The notes: generated by a model from the sequence alone, not told the origin. A stretch of 64,000 bases of DNA from Mikania micrantha (GCA_009363875.1 CM018695.1:17828755-17892754), one strand, 5' to 3'; positions 10,450-21,033 are shown, numbered from the stretch's first letter. Numbers and translations are program-made.

Positions 10450-10956
10450 GTTGGTTTTTCATCAAATAAATTTTAATTTCTTTTCAAAAACCCAAAAATA
10501 TGTTCAATTTTTCTTTTCAAATAAAATTTTTTTTACCTTGAAACTTTTTGATATTTTCAGTAAATACTGATACATATCAAAAGTACTGATTCAAGGAAAG
10601 ATATGACCTTTTCTAATACTCTAAGTTACAAGTACTGATGAGTATTGATTCACTAAGTACTGAAGGTCAAACATTGTTTACAAGTTCTGATGAACAAATT
10701 GTTTACAAGTTCTGATGAACACATTGTTCACAAGTTCTGATGAACAAAATTTCCACAAAATCTGATGAACAACTAATGAAAACAACTGCTGAACAAAACT
10801 GTCGACAACACCTGATGAGTAATTTTACTCTTCAGTTGTTTTAACTTCTGTTGTTTTCTCTATTTAACTCAACCTTCTTCAGTTGTTTCATTATCACTTT
10901 CTCAGAACTTTCCATCTTTTTCAAAAACCTATTTTTCCTCTCCAGTCTTTGCATCC
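10450..10956 (+). promoter_or_regulatory. E1 pol-ORF3 spacer with short repeats
   Basis: The spacer is about 500 bases. From about 10660 to 10790 it holds four imperfect copies of a roughly 26-base unit containing AAGTTCTGATGAAC. A hairpin-like copy of the LTR word CTGATGAGTA lies at about 10811. TCTATTTAAC (about 10859-10868) is a TATA-like box 90 bases before the ORF3 ATG, conserved in E2. CACTTTCTCAG ending at 10905 is an acceptor-like site, also conserved in E2, 51 bases before the ATG. Either an internal promoter or splicing could supply an ORF3 mRNA. Confidence 0.5.
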
Positions 10957-13900
10957 ATGGCGTCCATAACCTTGAAACCGCGTCATAACTCCATTGCCTA
11001 TCTGACCAAATCCTCCTTCTGGTCAAAGTTTGATGAAGCTGTGGATTTGATGAATGCTTCTCAATTCAAAACTGCTTTTCTCATCAATCCAACACTATAT
11101 GTCGACTCTATTCATCAATTCTGGATGAATGTGGAACTGATCAATGTTGGCACAGGAGTAATCTCTCTTCGATCCACTGTCAATGGTCATAACGTGCACA
11201 TAAGCCCAGCTGAACTGAGGGAGGTTCTTCAGCTTGATGATGCTAATCTGGTCACCCAATTTCCTAAGAGCGCAACTGACCTCTGTTTTACAAGTCATGA
11301 ATACCAGGGTGACTTGAGTGACTCAACACTTTTCAAGAAGCACTTCAATGACCCAGAGCGCCTGATATTTCATATGATCAACATATGCTTGGCTCCGAAG
11401 TCTTCTTCATGGGACCAAATGTCTTCCAGGTGGCAACAGGTATTGTATTCAATCCTTGAATCTCAAAAATTAAATTTTTCTCAAATCCTGTTTTCTGAAT
11501 TAACTGAACATGCTGCTAAGCCTGTTTCTTCTAGATGGCTACTCTATCCACGTTTTATCATGGCCATCATAGAGAAACAGCTTCAGCAAAATGGCCTTGT
11601 TGGTCAGGGGATCTCTGCTCCAGCAGTTTTGTTGGAAGTATATTCCCGACACAACTCTAACCTTACTCTAAAAGAGGCTGCCCGAAAGCTAAAACCCAAG
11701 CATAGGGAACCCACAGCTTCCTCTTCCAAATCAAAATCTAAGGTCCCCACCAAACCCAAATCCACAAAGCCCAAAAAGGCTGCTCAGGGAAATGAGTCCC
11801 CTGAGTCTGCCCATGCCTCACCAAGGCATGACATGGCCACTGGGAGTAGTCAACCAGTGGTCCATCAGACTCTACCAGCTCAAACCGCCCAGGTTTCCTC
11901 TCAACAGGATCCTGGAGCAACCATTGTAGGGGCAGACACATCTCTAGAACCTCTTTCATTTGAAAAGGTTTCTATTGAACAGCACCAATCTCCCCGGGTG
12001 CACTCTCTTTCAAAGCCAATTCCTATGGAAACCACCCCAAATAGTCCAACTTTTGTTATTGAAAACATCCTGGATCAGTTGAACACTCCTATCCCCTCCC
12101 AGACACCTATCACTACTGGGATTAGCTCCAACATTGAGGGGGAGGATCAAAGTGTCTCTGATAACCCACAGGATTATGACTACCACATCAGATCTCCTAG
12201 TGTGGAAAGAGAGATTCTGATATCTGACAAGGCTGCTACTTCATCACCTCCATCATTTGGAGTGATTGATAGTGGTACCATTGCTAAGACCTTGTCAGAG
12301 GCAACAACTGATGAAGGGGTTACCCCTGAGGTTGGAAGTCCCCAGAACCAAGAAAAAGGGGCACCTGATCATGTTGAGCCACACTCAACTCAGGTAGATC
12401 CTGATATTCTCAGGAGGTCAGATGATTTAGCTAAGGCTACTGATGACCAAAGAACACTTGCTGAGGTTCTAAAGCAGAATCAAATCCTTGAGGCTGAGGT
12501 ATGTAGACTCAATGAGCTACTCACCAAAATGTCCAAGGACAAAAGTCCATCTTCCCCAATTACCCCACAGATGGCACCTTCTCATCCTGAAGGTCACCCA
12601 AACACTTCCACCACTACTTCACAATTTGACAAACCACCAGCCACTGCCTCAGGCACTAATCCTTTGGGTTCTAGCCCCCCAGAGGCATTAGCTGCTGCCC
12701 TTCTAAATGTCATCCCTCTCATCACTCCTTTACTGAAAACCATCATTGCCCAAGCCCTTGATGAGAGGCTACCCTCCAAATCTCAAATTCAGCAGATGGT
12801 AGATGATGCTGTGACTGCCAGACTTACAACTCTTCATACTCCTTCTTCCTCTGCAGCCAAAAAGGGGGAGTTAGGAACAGAGTCAGTCACAACTTCAGCT
12901 TCCAAAAGGCAAAGGTCTGACAATGAAGATATTGCTTCTGAAAGGTCTCCTGTCATTCAAGTGACATACAAGAGACAGAAGAAGAATAAAACTGCTGAGG
13001 TTGCCAACAGAGCTGAGGAGGAGGTTGAGCAAGAAAATGTAGAAAGTGTGGAAAAGGCTGATAAAGAAGTTGAAGTAAGTTTTGAGAAAGTAAGTACTGA
13101 ACAAGTTACAACCTCTGATGTACAAGAAACTGAACAAGAGGAGATGCAAGAACAAGAAGTTCAAACTCAGAGGGTTGAGGTTGAGAAATCTTCTGAAAGT
13201 GTTGAGGTAAGGGCTCCTCTAAAGAAAAGAAGGCAACTGAGAATTCAAGAAGAAGAGGAAGATTCAGATGAGGAAGACAGGATGCCTATCTCTACAGTCA
13301 TTAAAACAAATGTTCAAAAGCCTGATTCAGCAACAACTGGGTTAGATCTGACCATTCAAAAGAAGAAAGTAACTCTTCTTGCCAACTATGTGCCTGAGAA
13401 GCCACTGGTTGTTGGTCAACATCCAAAGATCACACCAGAGTCTAGAATGTTGGCAGTAAAAGTGAAGCTTGAAGAAGAAGAGAACCAAAGGAAGCATGAT
13501 GAGCAAATCCTAAAGATAGTTGACAAGGATTATCCTCAGACATCAACCATTATTGCAATGAAGAAAGAAGCTCAAAGGTTGTATGCTCTGAGGTTCACAT
13601 ACCAGTATAGGAAGGAACAGATTAGGATGTGGCCTGATCCAAGAATCATTCATAGGATTCACAAGAGAGAGGCTCCAGCAGTTTATGCCAGAAGAATCAG
13701 AAGGGTATTAAGTGCTGATATTATGCTAGGGTCTGTACTTGATCCTTGGGAGATAATCAGTGACTTCAAGAGTATGTACAACTCTGGTTCAAAAGCTCCA
13801 AAGTTCATAGAAAACAAAATGATCAAGAAAGGATTGGTGTACAGGAAACTTGAAAATGTTAAGCAAAATGAGCTTTCTCTATTTCTGGAAGGGAAACATC

Positions 13901-14091
13901 CAGATGAATTTGTTTACAGAGAGATAACTAGAGTAGAGCTACATGATGGGACAACGGCCAGGTACTTGTCTGAGTATTATGGACCTGAGTCTTTCTTTGA
14001 AGGTGAACCTGAGAGGCTGACTCCAGAAGAGAAGGTAATACTGCTTGAGGCATATGTCAGGGAGTCCTTCAGGTTAGTATATGATCAATAG
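10957..14091 (+). CDS. E1 third ORF (ORF3), conserved retrotransposon protein of unknown function
   Basis: An intact 1044-residue ORF lies in sense downstream of pol. The ATG at 10957 lies in a good plant context and aligns with the ATGs of the E2 and E3 copies. Residues 1-210 are a compact conserved region with MASITLKPRHNS, FLINPTLY, HQFWMNVEL, SSRWQQVLYSIL and SSRWLLYPRF. About 230-480 is Ser/Pro/Thr-rich and low complexity. About 484-530 is a predicted coiled coil (LAEVLKQNQILEAEVCRLNELL). Basic clusters occur at about 668 (YKRQKKNK) and 756 (KKRRQLR), beside acidic runs. About 830-1044 is a conserved C-terminal region (MLAVKVKLEEE, MWPDPRIIHRIHKR, ILLEAYVRESF). No signal peptide or convincing transmembrane segment is visible. 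Position equals the env-like ORF of Sireviruses, but an envelope role is not supported here. Biochemical function is unknown. Confidence 0.9.
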   Translation: MASITLKPRHNSIAYLTKSSFWSKFDEAVDLMNASQFKTAFLINPTLYVDSIHQFWMNVELINVGTGVISLRSTVNGHNVHISPAELREVLQLDDANLVTQFPKSATDLCFTSHEYQGDLSDSTLFKKHFNDPERLIFHMINICLAPKSSSWDQMSSRWQQVLYSILESQKLNFSQILFSELTEHAAKPVSSRWLLYPRFIMAIIEKQLQQNGLVGQGISAPAVLLEVYSRHNSNLTLKEAARKLKPKHREPTASSSKSKSKVPTKPKSTKPKKAAQGNESPESAHASPRHDMATGSSQPVVHQTLPAQTAQVSSQQDPGATIVGADTSLEPLSFEKVSIEQHQSPRVHSLSKPIPMETTPNSPTFVIENILDQLNTPIPSQTPITTGISSNIEGEDQSVSDNPQDYDYHIRSPSVEREILISDKAATSSPPSFGVIDSGTIAKTLSEATTDEGVTPEVGSPQNQEKGAPDHVEPHSTQVDPDILRRSDDLAKATDDQRTLAEVLKQNQILEAEVCRLNELLTKMSKDKSPSSPITPQMAPSHPEGHPNTSTTTSQFDKPPATASGTNPLGSSPPEALAAALLNVIPLITPLLKTIIAQALDERLPSKSQIQQMVDDAVTARLTTLHTPSSSAAKKGELGTESVTTSASKRQRSDNEDIASERSPVIQVTYKRQKKNKTAEVANRAEEEVEQENVESVEKADKEVEVSFEKVSTEQVTTSDVQETEQEEMQEQEVQTQRVEVEKSSESVEVRAPLKKRRQLRIQEEEEDSDEEDRMPISTVIKTNVQKPDSATTGLDLTIQKKKVTLLANYVPEKPLVVGQHPKITPESRMLAVKVKLEEEENQRKHDEQILKIVDKDYPQTSTIIAMKKEAQRLYALRFTYQYRKEQIRMWPDPRIIHRIHKREAPAVYARRIRRVLSADIMLGSVLDPWEIISDFKSMYNSGSKAPKFIENKMIKKGLVYRKLENVKQNELSLFLEGKHPDEFVYREITRVELHDGTTARYLSEYYGPESFFEGEPERLTPEEKVILLEAYVRESFRLVYDQ

Positions 14092-14315
14092 CTTTAATGA
14101 GAGGGGTTAATGCTCATAGTCCATTTCCCCAATGGAGTTCCCTCTCATATTTTGCTTGTTAGATTTTTTTTAAGCTGTTGATTATCAGGCATACACTTTA
14201 ACTGGTCATTTTGATACTGATCTCAAAGAAAAAGACTTATCTTTCAGCCTGGGAGTAAATAAGTGAGACCATAAATAAATTAGAGGTTTTTGGCTGCATT
14301 GGTTCAGGGGGAGTT
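14092..14315 (+). other. E1 3' untranslated segment and polypurine tract
   Basis: This is a short noncoding segment after ORF3. The polypurine tract AGGGGGAG lies at 14306-14313, two bases before the 3' LTR, where plus-strand DNA synthesis would be primed. The same tract sits beside the 3' LTR of E2. Confidence 0.85.
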
Positions 14316-14910
14316 TTTTGGACTAAAAGAACCAATGAGCCTCAGAAAAATCTCTAAGTCTCACAGCACTTATAACAACTGAAGAAGAACACAACGGCTG
14401 ACATTCAATGTACAGAAGATACAAGATCTGAAGTGATATACAACAGCTGAAGTGTAAGTCATCAGATGTTGTAGTGTGTAGTTTAGTCTTCAGTAGTTTT
14501 CTTTCAGTTCTTGTAAAAGTCTGATGAGTAGTTTACTCATCAGATGTTTTAGTTTATTACTTCAGTAGTTTTATTACTTCAGTAGTTGTAAGAGAATGTC
14601 TTCAGATGTTGTAGACATTCTCAGTAGTTTAGTTATTTCAGTTGTTTTGTTTTGTCTGTTAGGTGTCAACATCATGTGACATCATCAGACGTCACTGTCT
14701 TTATATAAGGGCAGTTGACAATTTTGTAATGTAACGAAGTTAGTGAATTGAATGAAATATTCCTTTTGCAGAAACTCTCTCTCTCTCTATAACAAACTTA
14801 TTCGTTTACTGTTTGATTGAACTTTGTTCTTGCTATGATTGTGCTAATTCAACTTTGAATTCCGCTGCTATACTCTATTATTGAATCAATTGAGAACATC
14901 TGATCCTACA
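14316..14910 (+). repeat. E1 3' LTR
   Basis: The 595-bp LTR is nearly identical to 3288-3881. Its first bases read TTTTGG instead of TGTTGG, so the terminal TG is mutated to TT. A 3-base deletion and a 4-base CT expansion account for the length difference. The target duplication TAAAC follows directly. Confidence 0.97.
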
Positions 14911-14915
14911 TAAAC

Positions 14916-16790
14916 ATTATGAGGTTTCCAAGCCCACATAATTTCAACTCTGTATACTGCCTAGCTAAAGTCGTCCATTCAGATATGGATGAACATGTTA
15001 GAAAAAATAAAATCAATCAAATTTTGTATACGTGTCATATTATTGGGTCACATCCTAGTTAAAGTCGTCCGTTCAGATAGGATAAGGTAGAATATATACA
15101 AAATAAGTTTGACTCCATACATGTGCTACACACTTGGTTGCAACCTAGTTGAAGCTATCCATTTGGATATGGCAATTGCATTCATTATACGTTTCACATA
15201 GGCCATATTGCTATGTAAAGACTTAGCCAAATCCTTCAATGATATTATGTTGGTATTGAGTTTTGGCAACAAAAATACAAAAATATAAAGAATAAATAGA
15301 ACCTTATAAGTTTATCATCCTAGGTACTAAGTTATGAAAATACAAATAATCAGTTGGTTTTGAACACATGTTAACATTAAAGTTGATTGGTATGGGGTAC
15401 ACAATCAAATGTTACAATTGATCATTGGTGTGTTCTAAAAGGATATACGTATAACCTTAAGATGGAAAAATCATATCAATAATCGCATCTTGAAACCATT
15501 TGCTCAAATGTTAAACAATCAAAGTTGAAGATTGATATGATATAGCACGCATCTCAAGTTAGGATCTTTCTCTTAAAAATATGTGATTATGTTAGTTGTT
15601 TATGCAGTAAATTTTGGTTAGAAAATTCAAAAAAAATTCAAAAATATTTGATTCTTCTTTAATTTTCTTGGTTGCTTGCGTCTCAGTTGTTCAATATTGC
15701 CTAGAACTGCACTTAACCAAACATACATCATAATTCACAAAACAAAATAATCATAATTCTAAATTAATTTGTTTGACGTGTTAGGGTTCTTGATTTAACC
15801 AGAAAAGTTAAACTTACAAAAGGGTTAATCCCATTCGTACTAATGAGCCATTCTTTTGACTCATTCGCATGATGGACAACACAAGTGAATGTCTCATTCG
15901 GATGTATTAACAACAGAAGGAGTCATTCGTATGAATAACTCCATGTGAATGAGGAGACATCATCTAATGCGAGCCATTTGTACGAATGGCTCCTTCGTCC
16001 ATCTTTGCTAATTCATATACTGTGTGTTCTCACATTCGCCCAACTCTTCCATCATCGATCTCTTGCTTGTTTTAATAGTTCTTACTGACCCATTTTGATT
16101 TGCTAACTCACGTTTTCTCTTACAGGAAATAATGGGATCATTTTGGATTGTCATATCGACGGATTTTAGGGGATTTTTCTTAGCTTCTAGGGTTTAATCG
16201 AAACTGGACAAAAAACGAAAGTTAACCGATCAAAATGTTTATAAACATGTTCTAAAAATATAAATTGGTGTTCCTTGAGTATAATGTGATCAATTTACGG
16301 CCTAATTAGTGATTTTGATGAATAAGGGTTTAAGGATCGTTTGCTTTAAATATGGACACACACAGAGTACTCATTTGTAAGAATGAACCCATTCGTGGTG
16401 CACATTCGCTTGATGGAGAGCCACTCCTATGAATGAGCTCTTTCTGATGACTCATTTGTATCAGTCACCCATTCACAAATCATTTTCATTCGTATGAGGG
16501 GTCATACACATGAATGGACTCATTCTGATGAGTCATTCGTACAAATGAACCTTTCAAGTCAACACTCGATTCTATTTTGTGATTATGATAATCAGAACTG
16601 ACATGTTTATGTGTTTTTGATTATAGAGTGGATACAAAAGATTCTCCCAAAATAACATATGTGCCCATTTGGACTCTACAACTCGGAACATAGTTGAGTT
16701 TGTAGACAACATTTTATTTTTAGGAGATCTCATATAGCCACAGTTATCACCACCAGTTATACTCCATACTTATAACACTAGATATCTTTC
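14916..16790. other. Noncoding AT-rich DNA with decayed repeats
   Basis: Three diverged copies of a roughly 90-base unit starting CCTAG(C/T)TAAAGTCGTCC begin near 14960, 15054 and 15144. From about 15835 to 15990 and again from about 16365 to 16560 the word CATTCGTA and its complement recur many times, often as GAGTCATTCGTATGAATG-like palindromes. No supported coding region was seen. Confidence 0.5.
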
Positions 16791-17231
16791 TTGGCATATG
16801 ATGAAATTGATTGCATAGTAACTCCATATGTAATCCACGACACAATTGATGGACGAGATATGGTAGTTCTTGACAAGCACATTAGAAGAGTACTGTGTGG
16901 CTTTCAGGACCTTCCGAAACATCCTGTCACACTTGGGTGCTTCCTCTGGTGCAAGTATGAGGGCAACCTTGTTGTTGGCGTCCTCAGCAAGGAGAACCTC
17001 TACCCTCAGTTCAAGAATTTTTGCCACTTGTTACTACATTGCGTGGGTTTGAGGCATGGAGGATTTGACTGGATGAGGGAGACACGAGAGTCTGCCTTTG
17101 TGGTGCTGGTGCTGAATAGACCATTCAACTTTTCTAAGATGGTATTCACACACATGAAGTGTCACACCCTGACTGACCTCAAAAGTTCATGGTTCTATGT
17201 TAAAGTTTTAATATTTAAACATCCATATTAA
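16791..17231 (+). other. Open frame of 146 codons, not recognised
   Basis: The ORF begins MAYDEIDCIVTPYVIHD and shares its span with a minus-strand open frame of 85 codons (16770-17027), so strand is uncertain. The local base composition is more balanced than in the AT-rich flanks, which could reflect a decayed coding segment. I recognise no domain, and its last part runs into the TGTCACACC terminus at 17160. It is probably a fragment of a transposon gene or chance. Confidence 0.2.
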
Positions 17232-19510
17232 ATGATTCAAATAATTCATTCAATAACATCCAAACAATACAAGATTTTAAAATCAAATTACAAGTGAAAT
17301 AACTAAACATTATTTTATTTTAACTAGGTCCTCTAAATCTAATCTATGTCTTCATCATAAGTCTTCGCCTTATCCTTTTACATATGTAAAATAAAAGGGT
17401 CAACTACTTGCATAGTTGGTGAGCAATTCAAAACAGTTTAATATGATACGTATAAAAAGATGCAAAACTATTAAACTAATAGAACAAGATCTAAAGCATA
17501 TATAAGTTTCAAGTAGCACAAAGCAAGTATCCAAACAAGTGATATTACAGAGCTTAAATCAAGACTAGCTAGGTCTTTGACTTAAACAATGTAAATCATA
17601 ATGTTTATGTTTGTGTACATTTCACCTTTCGGGCTCAAGACATAAGTCATTGCGAAGAATGTAGCAACATTCTTAGGCTACTATGTACTAGTATATGTTT
17701 GATGTATGAAACGTCTTCTAACATAATTCCCACATAGCAATTAGCACATTAGTTCACATAGCATCTAAATCATGTCTACTAAGCTTAAGAGTTTGCATCA
17801 TGTATATGTTTTTAACTCTATGAATATGTTTTTGCATAAGACATATGTAACATCCCAAAAAATTACAAAATATAAAGAGGGAGTAAGAATTAACTCATCT
17901 GTATCAAGTCTTAGTCTTGCTCCAAATATCATTTGTTTGAAGAAGTACTTGCTTAATGTTTATGTAAAGTATATGTTTTAGTCTAAAGTTCAAGTACTTG
18001 CTTAAATATATGGCTTTTATGGAATCCTTAAAGTTCTAACATTAATAATGTTTAGCTAGGCTTAGAACAATAGGTTTTTTTTTCTTTTAGGAATATTTAA
18101 TTATTGATAATAATTAAATATTCTCGCTTTGTATATAACAAATATATTGGAATATTTTAATATAACATTTATTGATTATATAGATCTAAGAACATGAATT
18201 TATGCCCCAATGATAATAGCCTAAGATAGTGTAAGTTAATTATATTGAATAATTGAATACTTTGGTAGTTAAAAAATATCCTATAGATAAAAAGTTTCTA
18301 ACAAATTAACATTCATTGTTTAATGTTTTATAATTTTGTAAAATTACCTCTCCAATAATTTTATAAAGTCATAAGTTATAAAACTTATATTAAATATAAA
18401 AATGTTTATAATTTGTGTGTTTTCAAATTATATAAACTATAAAGACTTATATTTTAAATAAGTTTGTGTAAAAAAATCTTATTATCAAAAAGATTTTAAA
18501 ATTTAAATTTTCTTATATTTTAATAAAAATTTTATAAATGTAAGTTTAAGATTTTAATTATTTAAGGCTTGCAAAACTTTAAAAACAAAGGTTATGTTAA
18601 TATTTTCAAAAAAAAAAAATGATTTCCAAAGACTTATGTATTGTTTGAAAAGAATTAAATCTTTATTTAAATGCATTCTCTATTGTTTTAAATATTAAAA
18701 CGGTTTTTTTTTTCATAAACTGTTAAAAATAAAGTTTTATGTTTATAAATTTTGTTCAGAATTTATTATTAAAAATATAAAAATTTGGCTTTAAGGTGGT
18801 CAAATACAGATTTAGGGCTACTGGCAAGACTCGAACCCCAACAGCCTAAAGCCAGAGCCTTAACACGATCTTGAATTGCCATTGACCTGAGTCATGTGAT
18901 TTTGAGAAAACCCATACCCAATACATTCAACATATACGAGCCGGTTTTCCCCAAGAATCAGTTTAAATAAGATAAACCCTTATTCCTTTTTGTCCCCGAT
19001 TCATTTTGTTAAGAAATCGAGTGATGACAAGAACATAGGGTTATCATTAAGCACTGAAAAACGAATATTTTGATATGTAGATTGCTTAAAATTGATTACG
19101 AATTCGTGAGTCTTGATCCGGACGGCCGAGACGAGCACCAAAAGGGTTGCAGATCTTGATTTCGTGTTGTAAAGTGTTTAGAAACTTTTTTGACCGACAA
19201 ATTTGATTTTTATATTCCATATACACGATTTTGAATTTTGTAAAAGCTTGTAATTTGGGTAACTCGAATACACATAAATTTTGGTTAGTAGAATAAATTT
19301 GTGATTGAAATCATCTATGCGGTTAAGATTCTTTCTAAATTTGTTCCAAATTCGGCTGTAAACGCGTGAAACTAAGCTGGAAGGCAAGCGGGTCGCGACT
19401 GGGTTATGGATCGGACCATGCTGGTTAACGGGTAGGAGTGAGAGCCACTTTGGGCTTTTGGCAACTCTAGTCCTTGTGTTTTTGTTTAATAATACATGTT
19501 TCATTATTTG
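17160..19510. repeat. Relic of a TGTCACACC-type LTR (right end not located)
   Basis: The sequence starts TGTCACACCCTGAC, like solo LTRs C and D. About 250 bases in it has the same order of words as they do (ACATATGTAAA, then GTCAAC, then GTTGGTGAG). Further in there is a tRNA B-box-like word on the minus strand at about 18829-18862, as in D. No matching right end or target duplication could be found, so the limit near 19510 is arbitrary. The interior is very AT-rich with long A and T runs and has no coding potential. Confidence 0.4.
18826..18865 (-). other. tRNA B-box-like segment
   Basis: The minus strand contains GGGGTTCGAGTCTTGCCAGT, matching the pol III B-box consensus GGTTCGANNC. There is no clover-leaf, A box or acceptor stem around it, so it is not a tRNA gene. 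It may be a SINE or primer-derived relic inside the LTR remnant. Confidence 0.3.
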
Positions 19511-19576
19511 GCAAAACCAGTCCTTTCATGCTATAAACTCTTTTATAAAAAATTCATTTCATTATTTTTTTACTTA

Positions 19577-19614
<38 letters not shown>

Positions 19615-20530
19615 AACTTTATATATTTAATAAATTCTTTTATAACCTTATTCGTATTTAAATGCATAACGATTGTTTTTAAAGAAATGTTTAATAGTTG
19701 TTATATGTTATGATATAAACCTTTTTTGTTATGTTTTATTTTATTAAGATTAACTAGGTAATATCCCGTATATTACACGGGTTGAAAACTGAAATTTTAT
19801 ATACTTTGTAAGAAAATTTGTTTTAAAAAACTTGTTTTTTTAAGAAAAATTATTTTTACAGAACTTTTATTTTTCATAAAACTACAAATTTAAAAATAAT
19901 TCTTATTTTTTTTAAAAAATTCATTTGTAGAAAATTTTCATATTTTGTAAACTTTGTTTAAGTGTGCTTTTTAATAAAAAAAAAAAGATTTCATTTTTTA
20001 TTTGTTAAAACTATTTTTTAATATGAAAAAAGGTATATAGAGTAATTAGTCATTAGATTTAAAATTCTTTAATAAATATAAAGAATATAATATAATTATT
20101 CTTTAATAAATTTAAAGAATATAATATAATTATCATTTAATATGAGAGAGAATGATTTTAAAGATTAAAAAATGACATGTGGCAATGATAGCCTAATAAA
20201 TTGACATGTGAAAAAAAATTTACTCTTTTATTAGAGGGTATAGATTTATATTTAATCCAATCCTATTAACGTACTTTTATATATATTTATATAGACACAC
20301 GCACCAAGTATATGCAATATATAATGTGTTATTGAATATGATCAAACTAATTTAATCCAAATGAATCTTAATAAAATTTGCGTTGTTTGATATCGTATAA
20401 AAGATTCCCATAAACTTTGGTTTATTTGAAAATAGACACAATTACATTTCATACTTGTTTACGGACCTTAAAGGTTACATGAAGGAAATGTATGCTTCAA
20501 CCGAGATAATAAGTATATGATATATCCTCT
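19511..20530. other. AT-rich noncoding DNA with (TA)n and a CCCG...CGGG relic
   Basis: A TA microsatellite lies at about 19580-19609. At about 19755-19792 GTAATATCCCGTATATTACACGGGTTG-like sequence, with CCCG and CGGG arms, resembles a terminal motif found in many plant short repeats. Tandem copies of a 33-base AT-rich unit (TTTAATAAATATAAAGAATATAAT-like) occur at about 20070-20140. No gene was seen. Confidence 0.45.
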
Positions 20531-20936
20531 CTTTCTTTAGAGTACAGGGGCGACGATCCCAAGCTTCAGTCTCATTGCCTTTTAGGCCACCTCATCAACC
20601 CCAATTACGTTGCACCATTGAGGATGAGGTGGAGGCACAGTAACTCAAATTCTAATGTAAATACATCATTATTCCCAACAGGGATGACGGTGATGATGAT
20701 CATGATGCTCCCTCTACATTTACTCACTTCCTTGCATCTACATACATTATCCCAACTTGACAGGCCGCTACCTAAGTATCAGCAGCTACTACCAGAAAGA
20801 AAAGGGTCTTAAAGAACCTGAGGTTTGTATTTCAAAATTGTATAGAACCCATGTCCAAGGCAGCAACCAATGTTACATCAGCTGCAGTGGCTCCGATTTC
20901 TTCACTGTTCGGGTTAGGACGGTGAGTACAAGTCCT
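20531..20936 (+). other. Possible degenerate host-gene fragment
   Basis: Plus-strand frames, broken by stops, give peptide-like stretches (ATIPSFSLIAF, then FRPPHQPQLRCTIEDEVEAQ, and later CIEPMSKAATNVTSAAVAPI) that differ in style from the retroelements. The first resembles a plastid transit peptide and the last ends at GGTGAGT, a donor-like site. I cannot name a parent gene. It could be a captured exon in a DNA transposon or chance. Confidence 0.2.
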
Positions 20937-20940
20937 ACTA

Positions 20941-20942
<2 letters not shown>

Positions 20943-21033
<91 letters not shown>
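20943..21033. repeat. (TA)n microsatellite, about 91 bp
   Basis: This is an uninterrupted TA dinucleotide run. The Ile-Tyr open frames read across it on both strands are artefacts of the repeat. Confidence 0.95.

Larger units (their letters stand above)
3283..14915 (+). mobile_element. Copia LTR retrotransposon E1 with a third ORF (element 3288-14910)
   Basis: The element runs from 3288 to 14910 (11,623 bp) and is flanked by perfect 5-bp duplications TAAAC at 3283-3287 and 14911-14915. It carries a 594-bp 5' LTR, an initiator-tRNA-Met PBS, gag, pol in the order protease-integrase-RT-RNase H (copia order), a repeat-rich spacer, a 1044-codon third ORF, a polypurine tract and a 595-bp 3' LTR. 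By eye the LTRs differ by two substitutions and two indels, so insertion is recent. One frameshift each in gag and pol make this copy defective. The large Gag with coiled coil plus an ORF after pol is the layout of the Sirevirus lineage; lineage assignment needs an RT tree. Confidence 0.95.

Noticed and set aside
10957..14091. ORF3 as a classical retroviral envelope
   Set aside because: No signal peptide, transmembrane anchor or furin-like arrangement is visible; basic nuclear-type clusters are present instead. Position alone is not enough.
18826..18865. tRNA gene
   Set aside because: Only a B-box-like word is present; no clover-leaf stems, A box or acceptor stem could be drawn.
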